64,000 nt of DNA from Natrinema amylolyticus_A (GCF_042678045.1 NZ_JBHUDI010000001.1:372001-436000); one strand, 5' to 3'; counted from the first letter of the stretch, positions 17,669 through 27,024 are shown. Numbers and translations: made by a program. The notes: generated by a model not told the origin, from the letters alone.

Positions 17669-19015
17669 ATGACAGACACGTTCGTCGTCATCGGCGGTGA
17701 CGCGGCGGGAATGAGCGCTGCGAGCAAGGCGAAACGCGAGAACCCGGACCTGGACGTGATCGTCTTCGAGAAAGGTGACTGGGTCTCGTATGCCGCCTGC
17801 GGGATGCCCTACTACGTCAAAGGGGACGTCGACGACCTGGACGACCTCGTCACGATAACGGCCGACGAGTTCCGCGACGAGCGGGACGTCGACCTGCGGA
17901 CGGGAGCGGAAGTCGTCGACATCGATCCCGAAGCACAGACGGTGACGGTCGAGACCGACACCGAAACGTACGAGCAGCCCTATGACGACCTCCTCGTCGC
18001 GACCGGCGCGAGCGCGATCGAACCCCCCTTCGAAGGGCTCGACCTCGAGGGCGTCTTCACCATCCACGACATGGACGAGGCCGACGCCATCGAGGAGTAC
18101 GTCAGCGAACGCGACCTCGAGACGGCCGCGATCGTCGGCGGCGGCTACGTCGGGATCGAGATGGCCGAGGCGCTGTCGGCCCGCGGAATCGACGTCGATC
18201 TCTACGAGATGTTGCCCCATGTCCTCCAGCCCTTCGGCGAGCCCGTCGCCGAGGTCGTCGAAGACCATCTGCGCGAGCAGGACGTCAATCTCCACCTCGA
18301 GACCGCCGTCTCGGGCTTCGTCGGCGACGAGCGCGTCGACGGCGTTCGGCTCGAGGAGGAGACCGTCCCCGCCGACGTCGTGATCGTCGGCGTCGGCGTC
18401 GCGCCGAACGTCGACCTCGCCGAGGCGGCCGGCATCGAACTCGGACCGACCGGTGCCGTCGCGACCGACGAGTACGGCCGGACGAACTACGAGAACGTCT
18501 TCGCGGCGGGCGACTGCGCCGAGGCGCGCCACGTCGTGACCGGCGAGCCGGATCACGTCCCACTGGCGTTGACCGCGAACCGCGCGGGCCGAGCGATCGG
18601 CCAGACGATTACCGGCGACCCGACGCCGACCGGCGACATCGCGGGCACGGCCATCGTAAAGGCGTTCGAACTCGGGGCCGCCCGGACGGGACTGACCGAC
18701 GAGGAACGGGCCCGCGAGGCCGGGTTCGAACCGATCTCGGTCACGATCTCGGCCGAGACGCGTGCCCACTACTACCCAGAGGGCGAGGAGCTGACCGTCA
18801 CGCTGTTAGCCGACCGAGAGAGCGGGACGCTACTGGGCGGTAGCGTCGTCGGCCGCGAGGGCGCAAAACGGATCGACACGGTCGCGACGGCACTCCACGC
18901 CGGCATGACTGTCACCGAACTCCAGAACGCAGATCTGGCGTACGCACCGCCGTTTAGTCCCGTCTGGGACCCGGTTCTCACGGCGGCGAAGGTTCTCTCC
19001 GGGAAGCTCGAGTAA
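17669..19015 (+). CDS. CoA-disulfide-reductase/NADH-oxidase-like flavoprotein
   Basis: A 448-residue protein of the pyridine nucleotide-disulfide oxidoreductase family, single-cysteine group: GGDAAGMSAASKAKR binds FAD, the redox Cys44 is in YAACGMPYYV, NAD(P) binding is at IVGGGYVGIEMAEAL, and FAAGDCAE closes the FAD site. Members reduce CoA disulfide, CoA persulfides, polysulfide or oxygen. The sulfur genes downstream and the ATTGCACAAT dyad in its promoter favour a sulfane-sulfur or CoA-persulfide role. No C-terminal rhodanese domain is present. Confidence 0.88.
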   Translation: MTDTFVVIGGDAAGMSAASKAKRENPDLDVIVFEKGDWVSYAACGMPYYVKGDVDDLDDLVTITADEFRDERDVDLRTGAEVVDIDPEAQTVTVETDTETYEQPYDDLLVATGASAIEPPFEGLDLEGVFTIHDMDEADAIEEYVSERDLETAAIVGGGYVGIEMAEALSARGIDVDLYEMLPHVLQPFGEPVAEVVEDHLREQDVNLHLETAVSGFVGDERVDGVRLEEETVPADVVIVGVGVAPNVDLAEAAGIELGPTGAVATDEYGRTNYENVFAAGDCAEARHVVTGEPDHVPLALTANRAGRAIGQTITGDPTPTGDIAGTAIVKAFELGAARTGLTDEERAREAGFEPISVTISAETRAHYYPEGEELTVTLLADRESGTLLGGSVVGREGAKRIDTVATALHAGMTVTELQNADLAYAPPFSPVWDPVLTAAKVLSGKLE

Positions 19016-19135
19016 CGGCAGCCGACCGCCTCGCGCCGCCGCAGACCGACAGCCACCGTCGGCCCTTGTCGGCAGCGTTCTGAGGGTGTCGGAATCCAAG
19101 AAACGTTTAACTTCGGGCTGTTCAAAGCAGTGACT

Positions 19136-19354
19136 ATGCAAAACAATGTCGGCTCGGTAGACCGGCTCGTACGGCTCGTCGGTGGTGCGGTCCTCGTCGC
19201 AATCGGCATTGCGTCGATTGTGCATATCCTCCCTGCCGGGACGATCGTGGGCGCGATCGCGACGCTGGTCGGCGTCGTCTTCTTCGCGACCGGGCTGACC
19301 CGGTTCTGTCTCCTGTACCAGCTGTTGGGCGTCGATACGTGCAAGGCACCCTGA
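19136..19354 (+). CDS. DUF2892 (YgaP-type) membrane protein
   Basis: A 72-residue protein starting NVGSVDRLVRLVGGAVLVAIG, with two hydrophobic helices and a C-terminal CLLYQLLGVDTC, which matches DUF2892. In YgaP this module anchors a rhodanese domain in the membrane; here it stands alone, next to the CoADR-like gene. ATG 19136 with TATA-like CGTTTAAC about 28 bp upstream. Likely helps handle sulfane sulfur at the membrane. Confidence 0.85.
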   Translation: MQNNVGSVDRLVRLVGGAVLVAIGIASIVHILPAGTIVGAIATLVGVVFFATGLTRFCLLYQLLGVDTCKAP

Positions 19355-19550
19355 CCGGCGGTCGGATCGAACTGAGCCGTTCGATTCACGTCGTCAGTCG
19401 TCGCCCCCAGTATTTCATAATTAGCCCAAGATTATTGTCCACTGATTACGTAGACGCTCTCAATGGAATCGAACGATCCAGTGGAATCAGTGTCGAGTAG
19501 TGCAGTCTCTCGTTGTCCGACAGTCTCGCAGAGACGACGGAGGTCGACCG

Positions 19551-20684
19551 ATGTCTGAGAACGTGACGATGACACCGACCGAACTCCGGACCGACATCCC
19601 CGCCCTGCAGGACGGCGTCTACCTCAACTACGGCGCACACGGCCCGAGCCCGCGGTACGTCGTCGACGCTGCCGACGAGTTCGTTCGGACACACGAGTAC
19701 GAGTCGCCGATCGCGGACGATCCGTACGAGACCGCCTTCGAGGCGTTCGACCGCACGCGGGAGACGGTCGCGTCGTTCATCGGCGCCGAACCCGACGAGA
19801 TCGCGCTCACGGAGAGCACGACCGCCGGCATCAACGCCATCGCGAACGCGATCGACTGGCAGCCCGGCGACGTCGTCGTTCGTACCGACCTCGAGCACCC
19901 CGCCGGCATCCTCCCCTGGCAGCGCCTCGAGCGAGAGGGTGTCGAGGTTCGCGTCGTCGAAACCGAGGCCGGACGGATCGATATCGAACAGTTCGCCGAG
20001 GCCGTTTCGGATGCCAGACTCGCCTGTTTCAGCGCGCTCACGTGGACCCATGGGACGCAACTCCCGGTTTCGGAGCTTGTCGACATCGCTCACGACGCCG
20101 GCGCGCTCGCGCTCGTGGATGCGGTTCAGGTCCCCGGACAGCTACCGATGGACGTCGGGGAGTGGGGGGCCGACGCCGTCGCCGCTGCGGGCCACAAGTG
20201 GCTGCTCGGACTCTGGGGCGGTGGCTTTCTATACGTCGACCGAGTCGTCGCCGAGGGCCTCGAGCCCCGTGCCGTCGGCTATCGAAGCGTCGAAGACGCG
20301 AACGCCGACCCCTACGAGTACGCGGCCGGTGCGCGTCGACTCGAGGTCGGCTCGGCGAACCCAGCACCTCACGTCGCGCTCGGCGAGGCGATCGCCGCCA
20401 TCTCCGAAGTCGGAATCAGCAATATTGAAGACCGGATTTACCGTCTCGCGGGCCGGCTCGCCGACGGCGTTCCCGACGACCGACTCTGTAGTCCGTCGAC
20501 GCCGGAGTCGGGCCTGGTGACGATCGACGTCGCGGACCCGACGGCGACGGTCGAGCGGCTGGCTGCGGCGGGAATCATCGTTCGCGAACTGCCGTCACCG
20601 GACGCGATCCGGGCGTCCGTTCACGCTGTCAACACCGCTGCTGAGGTCGATCAACTGCTCGAGGCGCTGGACGAAGAATGGTGA
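19551..20684 (+). CDS. Class V aminotransferase (cysteine desulfurase-like)
   Basis: A 377-residue fold-type I PLP enzyme. The internal aldimine lysine is in AAGHKWLLG, the aspartate partner in LALVDAVQVPGQLPMD, and the cofactor phosphate site in LTESTTAGIN. It belongs to the NifS/IscS/kynureninase-type class V family. The flexible loop cysteine of true desulfurases is not obvious, so it may be a desulfurase, selenocysteine-lyase-like enzyme or isopenicillin epimerase-like enzyme. ATG 19551. Confidence 0.85.
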   Translation: MSENVTMTPTELRTDIPALQDGVYLNYGAHGPSPRYVVDAADEFVRTHEYESPIADDPYETAFEAFDRTRETVASFIGAEPDEIALTESTTAGINAIANAIDWQPGDVVVRTDLEHPAGILPWQRLEREGVEVRVVETEAGRIDIEQFAEAVSDARLACFSALTWTHGTQLPVSELVDIAHDAGALALVDAVQVPGQLPMDVGEWGADAVAAAGHKWLLGLWGGGFLYVDRVVAEGLEPRAVGYRSVEDANADPYEYAAGARRLEVGSANPAPHVALGEAIAAISEVGISNIEDRIYRLAGRLADGVPDDRLCSPSTPESGLVTIDVADPTATVERLAAAGIIVRELPSPDAIRASVHAVNTAAEVDQLLEALDEEW

Positions 20685-20930
20685 TCACTCGAGGGAGACG
20701 TCACCGTCGTCGGTGACGACGACCTCGTGGCCGCGGTAGTGAAAGCGCACTTCGAGCGTCCGGTCGGACCCGTCCGACCCGTGGTCGACCAGGTCGTTCA
20801 ACGCGTCGGGATCGACGACGTCCGCTAACGGTGGTGCCATCGAAACGGGATCGACATCGTCGGCTTCAGCGACCGTCTCGATGACGCGCGGTACTACCGT
20901 CGACGAGCGATGGGGTATGTAGTGGGTCAT
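20685..20930 (-). CDS. HalOD1 output-domain protein
   Basis: An 81-residue protein that is a single HalOD1 domain: RVIETVAEADDVDP, then PPLADVVDPDALNDLV and the C-terminal strand pair EVRFHYRGHEVVVTDDGDVSL. HalOD1 is a haloarchaeal output domain found alone or in signalling proteins; its action is unknown. It converges on the class V aminotransferase with no gap and lies just downstream of the DsrE gene on the same strand. Confidence 0.88.
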   Translation of the reverse strand: MTHYIPHRSSTVVPRVIETVAEADDVDPVSMAPPLADVVDPDALNDLVDHGSDGSDRTLEVRFHYRGHEVVVTDDGDVSLE

Positions 20931-20970
20931 TGGGGGGCGGAACGCAGTAACGGGAGCGTCGTCTGGGGGC

Positions 20971-21552
20971 TCAGACCAGCAACTGAACGTCCGATTCGGC
21001 CATGTGCTGGAGGGCGGTGGCCGCGCCGACACCGGTGGTGACACCGTCGTAGAAGTCGTCCTCGTCGTACTCCATCAGTTCGATGGTCATCTGACAGGCC
21101 TGCAGATCGACGCCCTGGTCGAGGGACAGTTCGATCAGTTCCTCGATTGTCGCGGTGCCGTTCTCGTCGATCTTCTTCTCCATCATCCGCGTTGCCATCC
21201 GGTCCATTCCGGGGAGCGCAGCGAGGGCGTTCGGCATCGGCATGTTGGGGTTGCCGACCGCACTGAGTTTGAGATCCGAGGACTTCTCCTCGTGGAGGAT
21301 GTCGAGTCCCCAGAACGTGTGGAAGACGACGACGTCCCAGCCGAATGCGGCCGCGGTGCTCGCGAGGATCAACGGTGGGTACGCCATGTCGAACGTCCCC
21401 TGAGTCGCGACGATCGTCATCTTCTTCTGATCGTCGCCGACCGCGGTCTCGAGACTGGCGACTTGCTCCTCGAGCTCTTCGATCCGCGCCTGGAGGGCTT
21501 CCTCGCTCATCGGCTCGCCGTCAGCTCCCGCCGAGGGTGTATCCGTACTCAT
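20971..21552 (-). CDS. DsrE/DsrF/DrsH-like sulfur carrier (DsrE2 type)
   Basis: A 193-residue protein: a coiled-coil-like first 40 residues (EEALQARIEELEEQVASLE), then the DsrE fold with IVATQGTFDMAYPPLIL and VVVFHTFWGLDIL. The probable persulfide-bearing Cys153 is in DLQACQMTIELM. DsrE2-type proteins pass sulfane sulfur to TusA. It starts 1 base after the tusA stop, so the two form an operon, with the GTATTG-type motif in its promoter. Confidence 0.92.
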   Translation of the reverse strand: MSTDTPSAGADGEPMSEEALQARIEELEEQVASLETAVGDDQKKMTIVATQGTFDMAYPPLILASTAAAFGWDVVVFHTFWGLDILHEEKSSDLKLSAVGNPNMPMPNALAALPGMDRMATRMMEKKIDENGTATIEELIELSLDQGVDLQACQMTIELMEYDEDDFYDGVTTGVGAATALQHMAESDVQLLV

Positions 21553-21553
21553 G

Positions 21554-21799
21554 TTATGCCGTCTTCTGGACGTAGTGTTTGTACACGTCGCCGTCCTCGA
21601 CCTGCTCGAGGAGTTCGACGCCGTCTGTTCCGGTTGCCCAGCCGTCCAGGTCGCTCATGCTACCCGAGTCCGTCGCGATTACCTCGAGGATCTCGCCTTC
21701 GGCGAGGTCGTCGATAGCGGACTTCGTTTTGACGACTGGCATTGGACACGATGCACCTTTCACGTCGAGCGTCTCCGTAATATCGAATGCTTCACTCAT
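21554..21799 (-). CDS. tusA: TusA-type sulfur carrier
   Basis: An 81-residue TusA/SirA-family protein with the signature CPMP at residues 18-21; Cys18 carries the persulfide. The remaining alpha/beta sandwich (LAEGEILEVIATDSGSM) is typical. It relays sulfane sulfur from rhodanese or DsrE2 proteins to acceptors. First gene of the tusA-dsrE operon, divergent from the rhodanese/MBL gene; both promoters share the 21800-22045 region. Confidence 0.93.
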   Translation of the reverse strand: MSEAFDITETLDVKGASCPMPVVKTKSAIDDLAEGEILEVIATDSGSMSDLDGWATGTDGVELLEQVEDGDVYKHYVQKTA

Positions 21800-21833
21800 G
21801 GTGGATTACTCCGTGATCTGTATTGGAGTTACT

Positions 21834-21987
21834 CCACAATATTGGTTCGGGGGTTAAAAGAATATCGGTTCTTGCACCTCTAGCAAACAACTGTTGGCCG
21901 CGAAATGGCACAAATATCCGTTGAAGCGGCCTTTTCGCTGACTTCAGGCGGTAGTTTTCGATCGAAGACCATTCAATATTGTGCAAA
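21834..21987. promoter_or_regulatory. Two ATATTGTG motifs in the tusA / rhodanese-MBL divergent promoter
   Basis: CCACAATATTGG at 21834-21845 reads ATATTGTGG towards tusA, and CAATATTGTGCAAA at 21974-21987 reads towards 22046, which also has a TATA-like CTTATATGG at about 22009-22017. The pair suggests coordinated control of the divergent operons. Confidence 0.6.
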
Positions 21988-22045
21988 CAGGGAACTACTA
22001 TGCAAACCCTTATATGGCATCGGCCGATAGTCGTGAGTACACGAT

Positions 22046-23239
22046 ATGAACGCCGACGACTTCCCTACTCCGGACGCCGATGTCGAGACGGTGGCGCCGG
22101 AGACGTTGAAAAGTCGCATCGACGCGGGCGAGGAGGTGACCCTCCTCGACGCGCGCATGCAATCGGATTACGAGGAGTGGCACATCGACGGTGACAACGT
22201 CGAGTCGATCAACGTCCCCTACTTCGAGTTCCTCGAGGACGAACTCGACGAGGACGTCCTCGCATCGATCCCCGACGACCGCGAGGTAACGGTCCTCTGT
22301 GCCAAAGGTGGCGCCAGCGAGTTCGTCGCGGGCACGCTCGCGGAAGAAGGGTACGATGTCGACCATCTCGAGGACGGGATGAACGGCTGGGCGCGGATTT
22401 ACGAGCGCGTCGAAGTGTCCGACTACGACGGCGCGGGGACGCTCTACCAGTACCAGCGTCCCTCCTCGGGTTGCCTTGGCTACCTCGTCGTCGACGGCGA
22501 CGAGGCCGCAGTCATCGATCCGCTCCGAGCCTTCACGGATCGCTATCTCAATGACGCTGACGAGCTCGGCGTCGACCTGAAATACGCGATCGATACGCAC
22601 ATTCACGCCGACCACATCTCGGGTGTGCGTGCACTCGACGCCGTCGGCGTCGAGGGCGTCATTCCCGAGGCATCCGTCGACCGTGGAGTCACCTACGCTG
22701 ACGAGATGACCCTGGCCGAGGACGGCGACGAGTTCCAGGTCGGCGACGCCACGATCGAGACAGTTTACACGCCCGGACACACCTCCGGGATGACCTCGTA
22801 CCTGGTCGACGACTCGCTGCTCGCGACCGGTGACGGCCTCTTCATCGAGAGCGTCGCACGTCCCGACTTAGAAGAGGGCGACGACGGCGCACCCGAGGCC
22901 GCAGCCCAACTCTACGAGAGCCTGCAGGAGCGCGTGCTCACGCTGCCAGACGACACCCTCATCGGTGGCGCTCATTTCAGCGACGCCGCCGAACCTGCCG
23001 CCGACGGCACCTACACGGCACCGATCGGCCAGCTCGTCGAGGAGATGGATGCGCTCACCATGGACGAAGACGACTTCGTCGAGCTCATCCTCTCGGACAT
23101 GCCCCCACGGCCGGCCAACTACGAGGACATCATCCCCACCAACCTCGGCCAGCAGGAAGCCGACGACGACGAAGCATTCGAACTCGAGCTCGGCCCGAAT
23201 AACTGTGCTGCCAGCCAGGAATCGCTCGCGGGTGACTAA
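22046..23239 (+). CDS. Rhodanese - metallo-beta-lactamase fusion (persulfide-dioxygenase-like)
   Basis: A 397-residue protein. Residues ~1-115 are a rhodanese domain with the active loop VLCAKGGAS (Cys85); residues ~125-330 are an MBL domain with the HxHxDH motif THIHADHIS (185-190) and later metal ligands in PGHTSGM and IGGAHFS. MBL proteins of this type oxidise glutathione- or CoA-persulfide to sulfite, with rhodanese handling sulfane sulfur. The rhodanese-first order is the reverse of CstB-like fusions. First gene of an operon with the YeeE genes. Confidence 0.9.
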   Translation: MNADDFPTPDADVETVAPETLKSRIDAGEEVTLLDARMQSDYEEWHIDGDNVESINVPYFEFLEDELDEDVLASIPDDREVTVLCAKGGASEFVAGTLAEEGYDVDHLEDGMNGWARIYERVEVSDYDGAGTLYQYQRPSSGCLGYLVVDGDEAAVIDPLRAFTDRYLNDADELGVDLKYAIDTHIHADHISGVRALDAVGVEGVIPEASVDRGVTYADEMTLAEDGDEFQVGDATIETVYTPGHTSGMTSYLVDDSLLATGDGLFIESVARPDLEEGDDGAPEAAAQLYESLQERVLTLPDDTLIGGAHFSDAAEPAADGTYTAPIGQLVEEMDALTMDEDDFVELILSDMPPRPANYEDIIPTNLGQQEADDDEAFELELGPNNCAASQESLAGD

Positions 23240-23247
23240 TAATATAT

Positions 23248-23739
23248 ATGGTAGCTGATCCAGTCCCCCTACAGCTGGCCGCCGAGCTGTTCCCCAACGG
23301 GATCAGTCGCTACGCCATCGGCGGGCTCCTCGTCGGTCTCGGGACGGTCGTAATCTATCTCGGGACCGGCATCCCCGCCGGTGCGAGTACGTTCCTCGAG
23401 TCGACGCTGTCGTACGTCTCCGGACAGTCCCGCTTCCAGCGGTACGTCTCGTCCCGTGACTGGCGGCTCGTGTTCACGCTCGGTATCATTCTAGGTGCCG
23501 CGGTGTATGCGGTCGCCTTCCAGGGCGGTGCGTGGACCACTGATGTCCAGTGGTGGCGGCTGCTCATCGGCGGCGTCTTCGTCGGCGTCGGGACGCGTAT
23601 CGGCAAGGGCTGTACGTCCGGACACGGCGTCTGTGGCGTCGGCTCCGCATCGAAGACCTCGATCACGGGTGTGATTACGTTCATGATCGTCGCAATCTTG
23701 ACTGCACAGATCGTCGCCGCACTGGGGGTGAGTCCGTAA
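23248..23739 (+). CDS. YeeE/YedE transporter, N-terminal half protein
   Basis: A 163-residue membrane protein with about four helices and the YeeE signature GKGCTSGHGVCGVG (Cys in GCTSGH). In TsuA (YeeE) such cysteines relay thiosulfate across the membrane. Here the transporter is split in two: this half carries GCTSGHG, the next gene carries the second CPG motif. It follows the rhodanese/MBL gene by 8 bp and overlaps the start of its partner. Confidence 0.88.
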   Translation: MVADPVPLQLAAELFPNGISRYAIGGLLVGLGTVVIYLGTGIPAGASTFLESTLSYVSGQSRFQRYVSSRDWRLVFTLGIILGAAVYAVAFQGGAWTTDVQWWRLLIGGVFVGVGTRIGKGCTSGHGVCGVGSASKTSITGVITFMIVAILTAQIVAALGVSP

Positions 23740-24197
23740 TGTCGGACCGTCATCCCCTCTTCATGCCGCTGATCCTGGTCGGCGGCCTGATCTTCGGTTT
23801 CGGGCTCGGATACAGCCACATGGCCCGTCCGGAAGTGGTGCTGAACTTCCTCCAGTTCGAGGACTTTGGGCTGGTGTTCGTGATGTTCGGCGCTGCGATC
23901 GTCACGGGCGTGACGTTCTTCCTCGCCCCGCGGCTGCTCGGTCGGGCACCGCTGACCGGCGACCAGTTCGAACGCCGGCTGAAGCCGTTCGATCGCAACG
24001 TCCTGATCGGCGGTGCGATCTTCGGCGTCGGCTGGGGGCTCTCGGGTATCTGTCCGGGTGCCGCCTACGCCAGCCTCGGTATCGGCAACGTCACCATCCT
24101 CTGGGCACTCGCCGGGATGTTCCTCGGCGCGTACCTCCAGGGCCGGTGGCGCAGCCGTACCGCCAGTGCTGACTCCGTGACTGCGGGTGCGGACTAA
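23739..24197 (+). CDS. YeeE/YedE-type transporter, C-terminal half protein
   Basis: A 152-residue membrane protein with four helices and the motif GLSGICPGAAYASLG, matching the second cysteine motif of YeeE/YedE transporters (the DUF6691 half). Its start overlaps the previous stop in TAATG, implying translational coupling and a heteromeric transporter. Likely imports thiosulfate or another sulfane-sulfur compound for the rhodanese/MBL enzyme. Confidence 0.88.
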   Translation: MSDRHPLFMPLILVGGLIFGFGLGYSHMARPEVVLNFLQFEDFGLVFVMFGAAIVTGVTFFLAPRLLGRAPLTGDQFERRLKPFDRNVLIGGAIFGVGWGLSGICPGAAYASLGIGNVTILWALAGMFLGAYLQGRWRSRTASADSVTAGAD

Positions 24198-24218
24198 GCC
24201 GCTCTTTTTGATCCGCTA

Positions 24219-25400
24219 ATGGAACTCACTCTCGTTTTGCTGTTCGTCACCGCCGGGTTCGCGAGTCTGTTTATGGCATGGGTCATCGGTGCCGGCTCGA
24301 GCGGCGCGACACCGTTTGCGCCCGCGGTCGGTGCCAACGCCATCTCGACGATGCGGGCTGCGTTCGTCGTCGGGATCTTCGGCTTCGCCGGGGCCGTTAC
24401 CCAGGGGGCGAACGTTTCGGAGGCGATCGGTCGCGGACTGGTCGGCGGCGTGAGTCTCCCGGCCGTCGGCGTTATCACCGTCTTACTGATCGGTGCTGGC
24501 CTGATGGCCGTCGGCATTCGGACTGGCTACCCGATCGCGACGGCGTTTACTGTCACTGGCGCTGTCATCGGCGTCGGGCTCGCACTCGGCGGGACGCCGG
24601 TCTGGTCGAAGTACCAGCAGATCGGGACCGTCTGGGTGCTGACACCGTTCGTCGGCGGCTTCACGGCGTACGGGATCGCGAGCGTGCTCCCCCGGGCCGA
24701 CGTGCCGGAACGGTTCAGCATCGCACTGCTCGCGGGCCTCGTCGGTGGCGTCCTCGCGAACGTCGAGTTCTCGTTTCTCGGCCCCGCCGACTCGGCCGGC
24801 ACCGTTTCCGGTTCCCTCCAGGAACTCGTCGGGCTCGAGTCCGTCAGTGCCACGATCGGCGTCTCGCTTGCAGTGGCGCTCGCGGTTGCAGCGCTCGTCT
24901 ACTGGGACGTCCAGCGAGACATGACCGGCGGGCTCAGGCGAGTGTTGCTGGCGCTCGGATCGCTCGTCGCGTTCTCGGCTGGCGGCAGTCAGGTCGGACT
25001 CGCTGTCGGGCCGTTACTGCCCTTGCTCGACGGCCTCGAGGCCGTCTCGACGGTAGCCATTCTCGTCGGTGGCGGAGCTGGGATCCTTGTCGGCTCGTGG
25101 ACCGGTGCGCCACGCATGATCAAGTCGCTCGCACAGGACTACTCGTCGCTGGGGCCGCGTCGCTCGATCGCGGCGCTCGTCCCGTCGTTTCTCATCGCCC
25201 AACTTGCGATCCTGCTAGGTGTGCCCGTCTCGTTCAACGAAATCGTCGTCAGCGCAATCATCGGCAGCGGTGCAGCGGTCGGCGGCAGGGACGCGATTAG
25301 CCCGCGGAAGATCCTGCTGACGATCGGCGCGTGGATCGCGTCGTTCGTCCTCGCGTTCGTGCTCGGCTATGGCGCTGTCCTCGTGTTTCCGATGGTGTAA
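24219..25400 (+). CDS. PiT-family (phosphate or CysP-like sulfate) permease
   Basis: A 393-residue transporter with ~10 helices. The duplicated PiT motif is visible: GANAISTMRAAFVVG in the first half and GGSQVGLAVGPL plus GTRDAISPRKI-like GGRDAISPRKI in the second. The family moves phosphate, or sulfate in CysP members. Position in an operon of sulfur genes (21-bp gap after the YeeE pair) favours sulfate or thiosulfate, but phosphate cannot be excluded. Confidence 0.85.
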   Translation: MELTLVLLFVTAGFASLFMAWVIGAGSSGATPFAPAVGANAISTMRAAFVVGIFGFAGAVTQGANVSEAIGRGLVGGVSLPAVGVITVLLIGAGLMAVGIRTGYPIATAFTVTGAVIGVGLALGGTPVWSKYQQIGTVWVLTPFVGGFTAYGIASVLPRADVPERFSIALLAGLVGGVLANVEFSFLGPADSAGTVSGSLQELVGLESVSATIGVSLAVALAVAALVYWDVQRDMTGGLRRVLLALGSLVAFSAGGSQVGLAVGPLLPLLDGLEAVSTVAILVGGGAGILVGSWTGAPRMIKSLAQDYSSLGPRRSIAALVPSFLIAQLAILLGVPVSFNEIVVSAIIGSGAAVGGRDAISPRKILLTIGAWIASFVLAFVLGYGAVLVFPMV

Positions 25401-25614
25401 CTGGGACCACCTTTTGTACACGCGTCGCTGGTAATCGCGATACGACTTGTGATCGGTTCGAAACATTCGGTTCGGTAACTCCAGATACGTCTCTAACGCT
25501 GGCGGTTTTGTCAGCCGTCGATAATTTTGGTAGGCCCAATGCTGAATGCAATGTGCGTATGCAGCGCTTGTCTTTGCGCCTTCAGCAGCGGGTAGTCAGT
25601 CCAGGGACCACGGG

Positions 25615-25962
25615 TCAGGGTTCGTCCGGAGACATCTGACGCGGAAAGACTTGGCCCCAGACGTGCTTGTCTAGGAGCCTGACCGTCATCGGCTGCTCAA
25701 CCGTGATGCAACAGGAGAGTCGCGGATAGCCGAACCGAACTGCTGCGGCATCGTGCCAGTGGGTTGGCTCTGGCGCGGGATCGACTTCGACGGTACAGGT
25801 CGAACACAAACCCCGCCCACCGCAGTTTGCATACTGGGAAAGTGTGCCATAGACCGGCAAGTCGTGGTCGAGCAACGAATCTCGGAGGTTTGCACCGGGT
25901 TCGACCTGAATAGTGGTTTCCCCGCTTCCGGTGATGACCCGCACCGGAATTCCCTCAGCCAT
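25615..25962 (-). CDS. 2Fe-2S ferredoxin-like protein
   Basis: A 115-residue plant-type ferredoxin domain with cluster ligands Cys47, Cys53 and Cys56 in YANCGGRGLCSTC and Cys84 or Cys85 in RLSCC. That is the CX5CX2C...C pattern of 2Fe-2S domains in oxidoreductases. No reductase domain is attached. It could supply electrons to a nearby oxidoreductase of the sulfur island. ATG at 25962. The 214-bp gap to the permease holds nothing I recognise. Confidence 0.88.
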   Translation of the reverse strand: MAEGIPVRVITGSGETTIQVEPGANLRDSLLDHDLPVYGTLSQYANCGGRGLCSTCTVEVDPAPEPTHWHDAAAVRFGYPRLSCCITVEQPMTVRLLDKHVWGQVFPRQMSPDEP

Positions 25963-26148
25963 AGATTTCGGTACGTTCTCACACCACGTGATTCTACCGG
26001 GGACGCCAGCGGTAAGCCCCCGACACAGAGTCTGCCGCGGCTACAGTACCAACTGAAACGGTTCACACACCGATCGCACAGTCCGCGGTTCTCACTTCCG
26101 TCGTGCGATCGGGTGTGAAGTGGCGGTCAGTGGCTCCGATAGCTACCG

Positions 26149-27000
26149 TTACGCCGACCGCGACGGTGGCACGAGGTAAACGTTCCCCGCCGCGCGCGCG
26201 ATGACCGTCTCGGAGACGCTCCCGAGCAACAGCCGCCGGAGACGGCTCCGGCCACGAGAGCCGAGCAGGGTCGTCGTCGCGTCGAACTCGTCTTCGGCCG
26301 CGAGGATCTCATCGGCCGGATCGCCCTGCCGAACGTCGATCTCTGTTTCGATGTCCCACTCCTCGAGCTGGGCTGTGAGCTCCTCCAGCCGCGTGGCCGG
26401 GTCGTCGCCCTCATCTCCCGTCGCACCGGCGTCTTTCGGCGACTCGACGTGGACGAGCCGCGCCGACTCGGTCGCGTGACGAAGCGTCGAGAACGCCTCG
26501 AACGCGCGCTCGGCGTTTTCGGAGAAGTCGGTCGCATAGAGCATGCGCTGGAAGAGCTGTTCGCGGCGAACCTCGGGCTCGGCGGTCTCGCGTTCGATCC
26601 GCGTAATGAGCAGCGGCACCACGGTCGTCCGCGAGAGGTTCCGTGCTGTCGATCCGATGACGCGGTTCTCGAGTGGGCTCTTCCCGCGTGAGCCGACGAC
26701 CGTCAGATCGGCTCCGATAGTGCCGGCGATCCCGTTGATGCGGCGATGGGGTGTCCCACGGACGACGTGCGTGTCGACCTCGAAGCCGGCGTCTTCCATC
26801 ACCGACTGGTATCGATCGAGCGCACGCTCGCGACGGCCCTCGAGATCCATCCCCGGCATCCCTGCGTGGACGTTCGAGGGGACGACGGTGACGAGATCGA
26901 TCGTGTCGACGCCGATCTGCTGGAGCGTCTCGAGACTGGTTTCGTTCTGGATCGCCGCTTCACTGGCTGCCGATAGATCGGTTGCGAAGAGTGCTCGCAT
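26149..27000 (-). CDS. Tandem UspA universal stress protein
   Basis: A 283-residue protein with two UspA domains: RALFATDLSAAS and GADLTVVGSRGKSPLENRVIGS in the first; RMLYATDFSENA and ATTTLLGSRGRSRLRRLLLGSVSETV in the second. The GSRGRS-type loops bind ATP phosphates. Acts in stress tolerance. ATG 27000 starts exactly at the first domain strand; a longer frame to 27060 runs through promoter-like sequence. An ATATTGTT motif lies just upstream, suggesting membership in the sulfur regulon. Confidence 0.9.
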   Translation of the reverse strand: MRALFATDLSAASEAAIQNETSLETLQQIGVDTIDLVTVVPSNVHAGMPGMDLEGRRERALDRYQSVMEDAGFEVDTHVVRGTPHRRINGIAGTIGADLTVVGSRGKSPLENRVIGSTARNLSRTTVVPLLITRIERETAEPEVRREQLFQRMLYATDFSENAERAFEAFSTLRHATESARLVHVESPKDAGATGDEGDDPATRLEELTAQLEEWDIETEIDVRQGDPADEILAAEDEFDATTTLLGSRGRSRLRRLLLGSVSETVIARAAGNVYLVPPSRSA

Positions 27001-27024
27001 ATCTCGAACGGAGGGCATCGATCC

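Noticed and set aside
19213..19224. ATTGTGCAT inside the DUF2892 gene as an operator
   Set aside because: It is within coding sequence and does not form a dyad.
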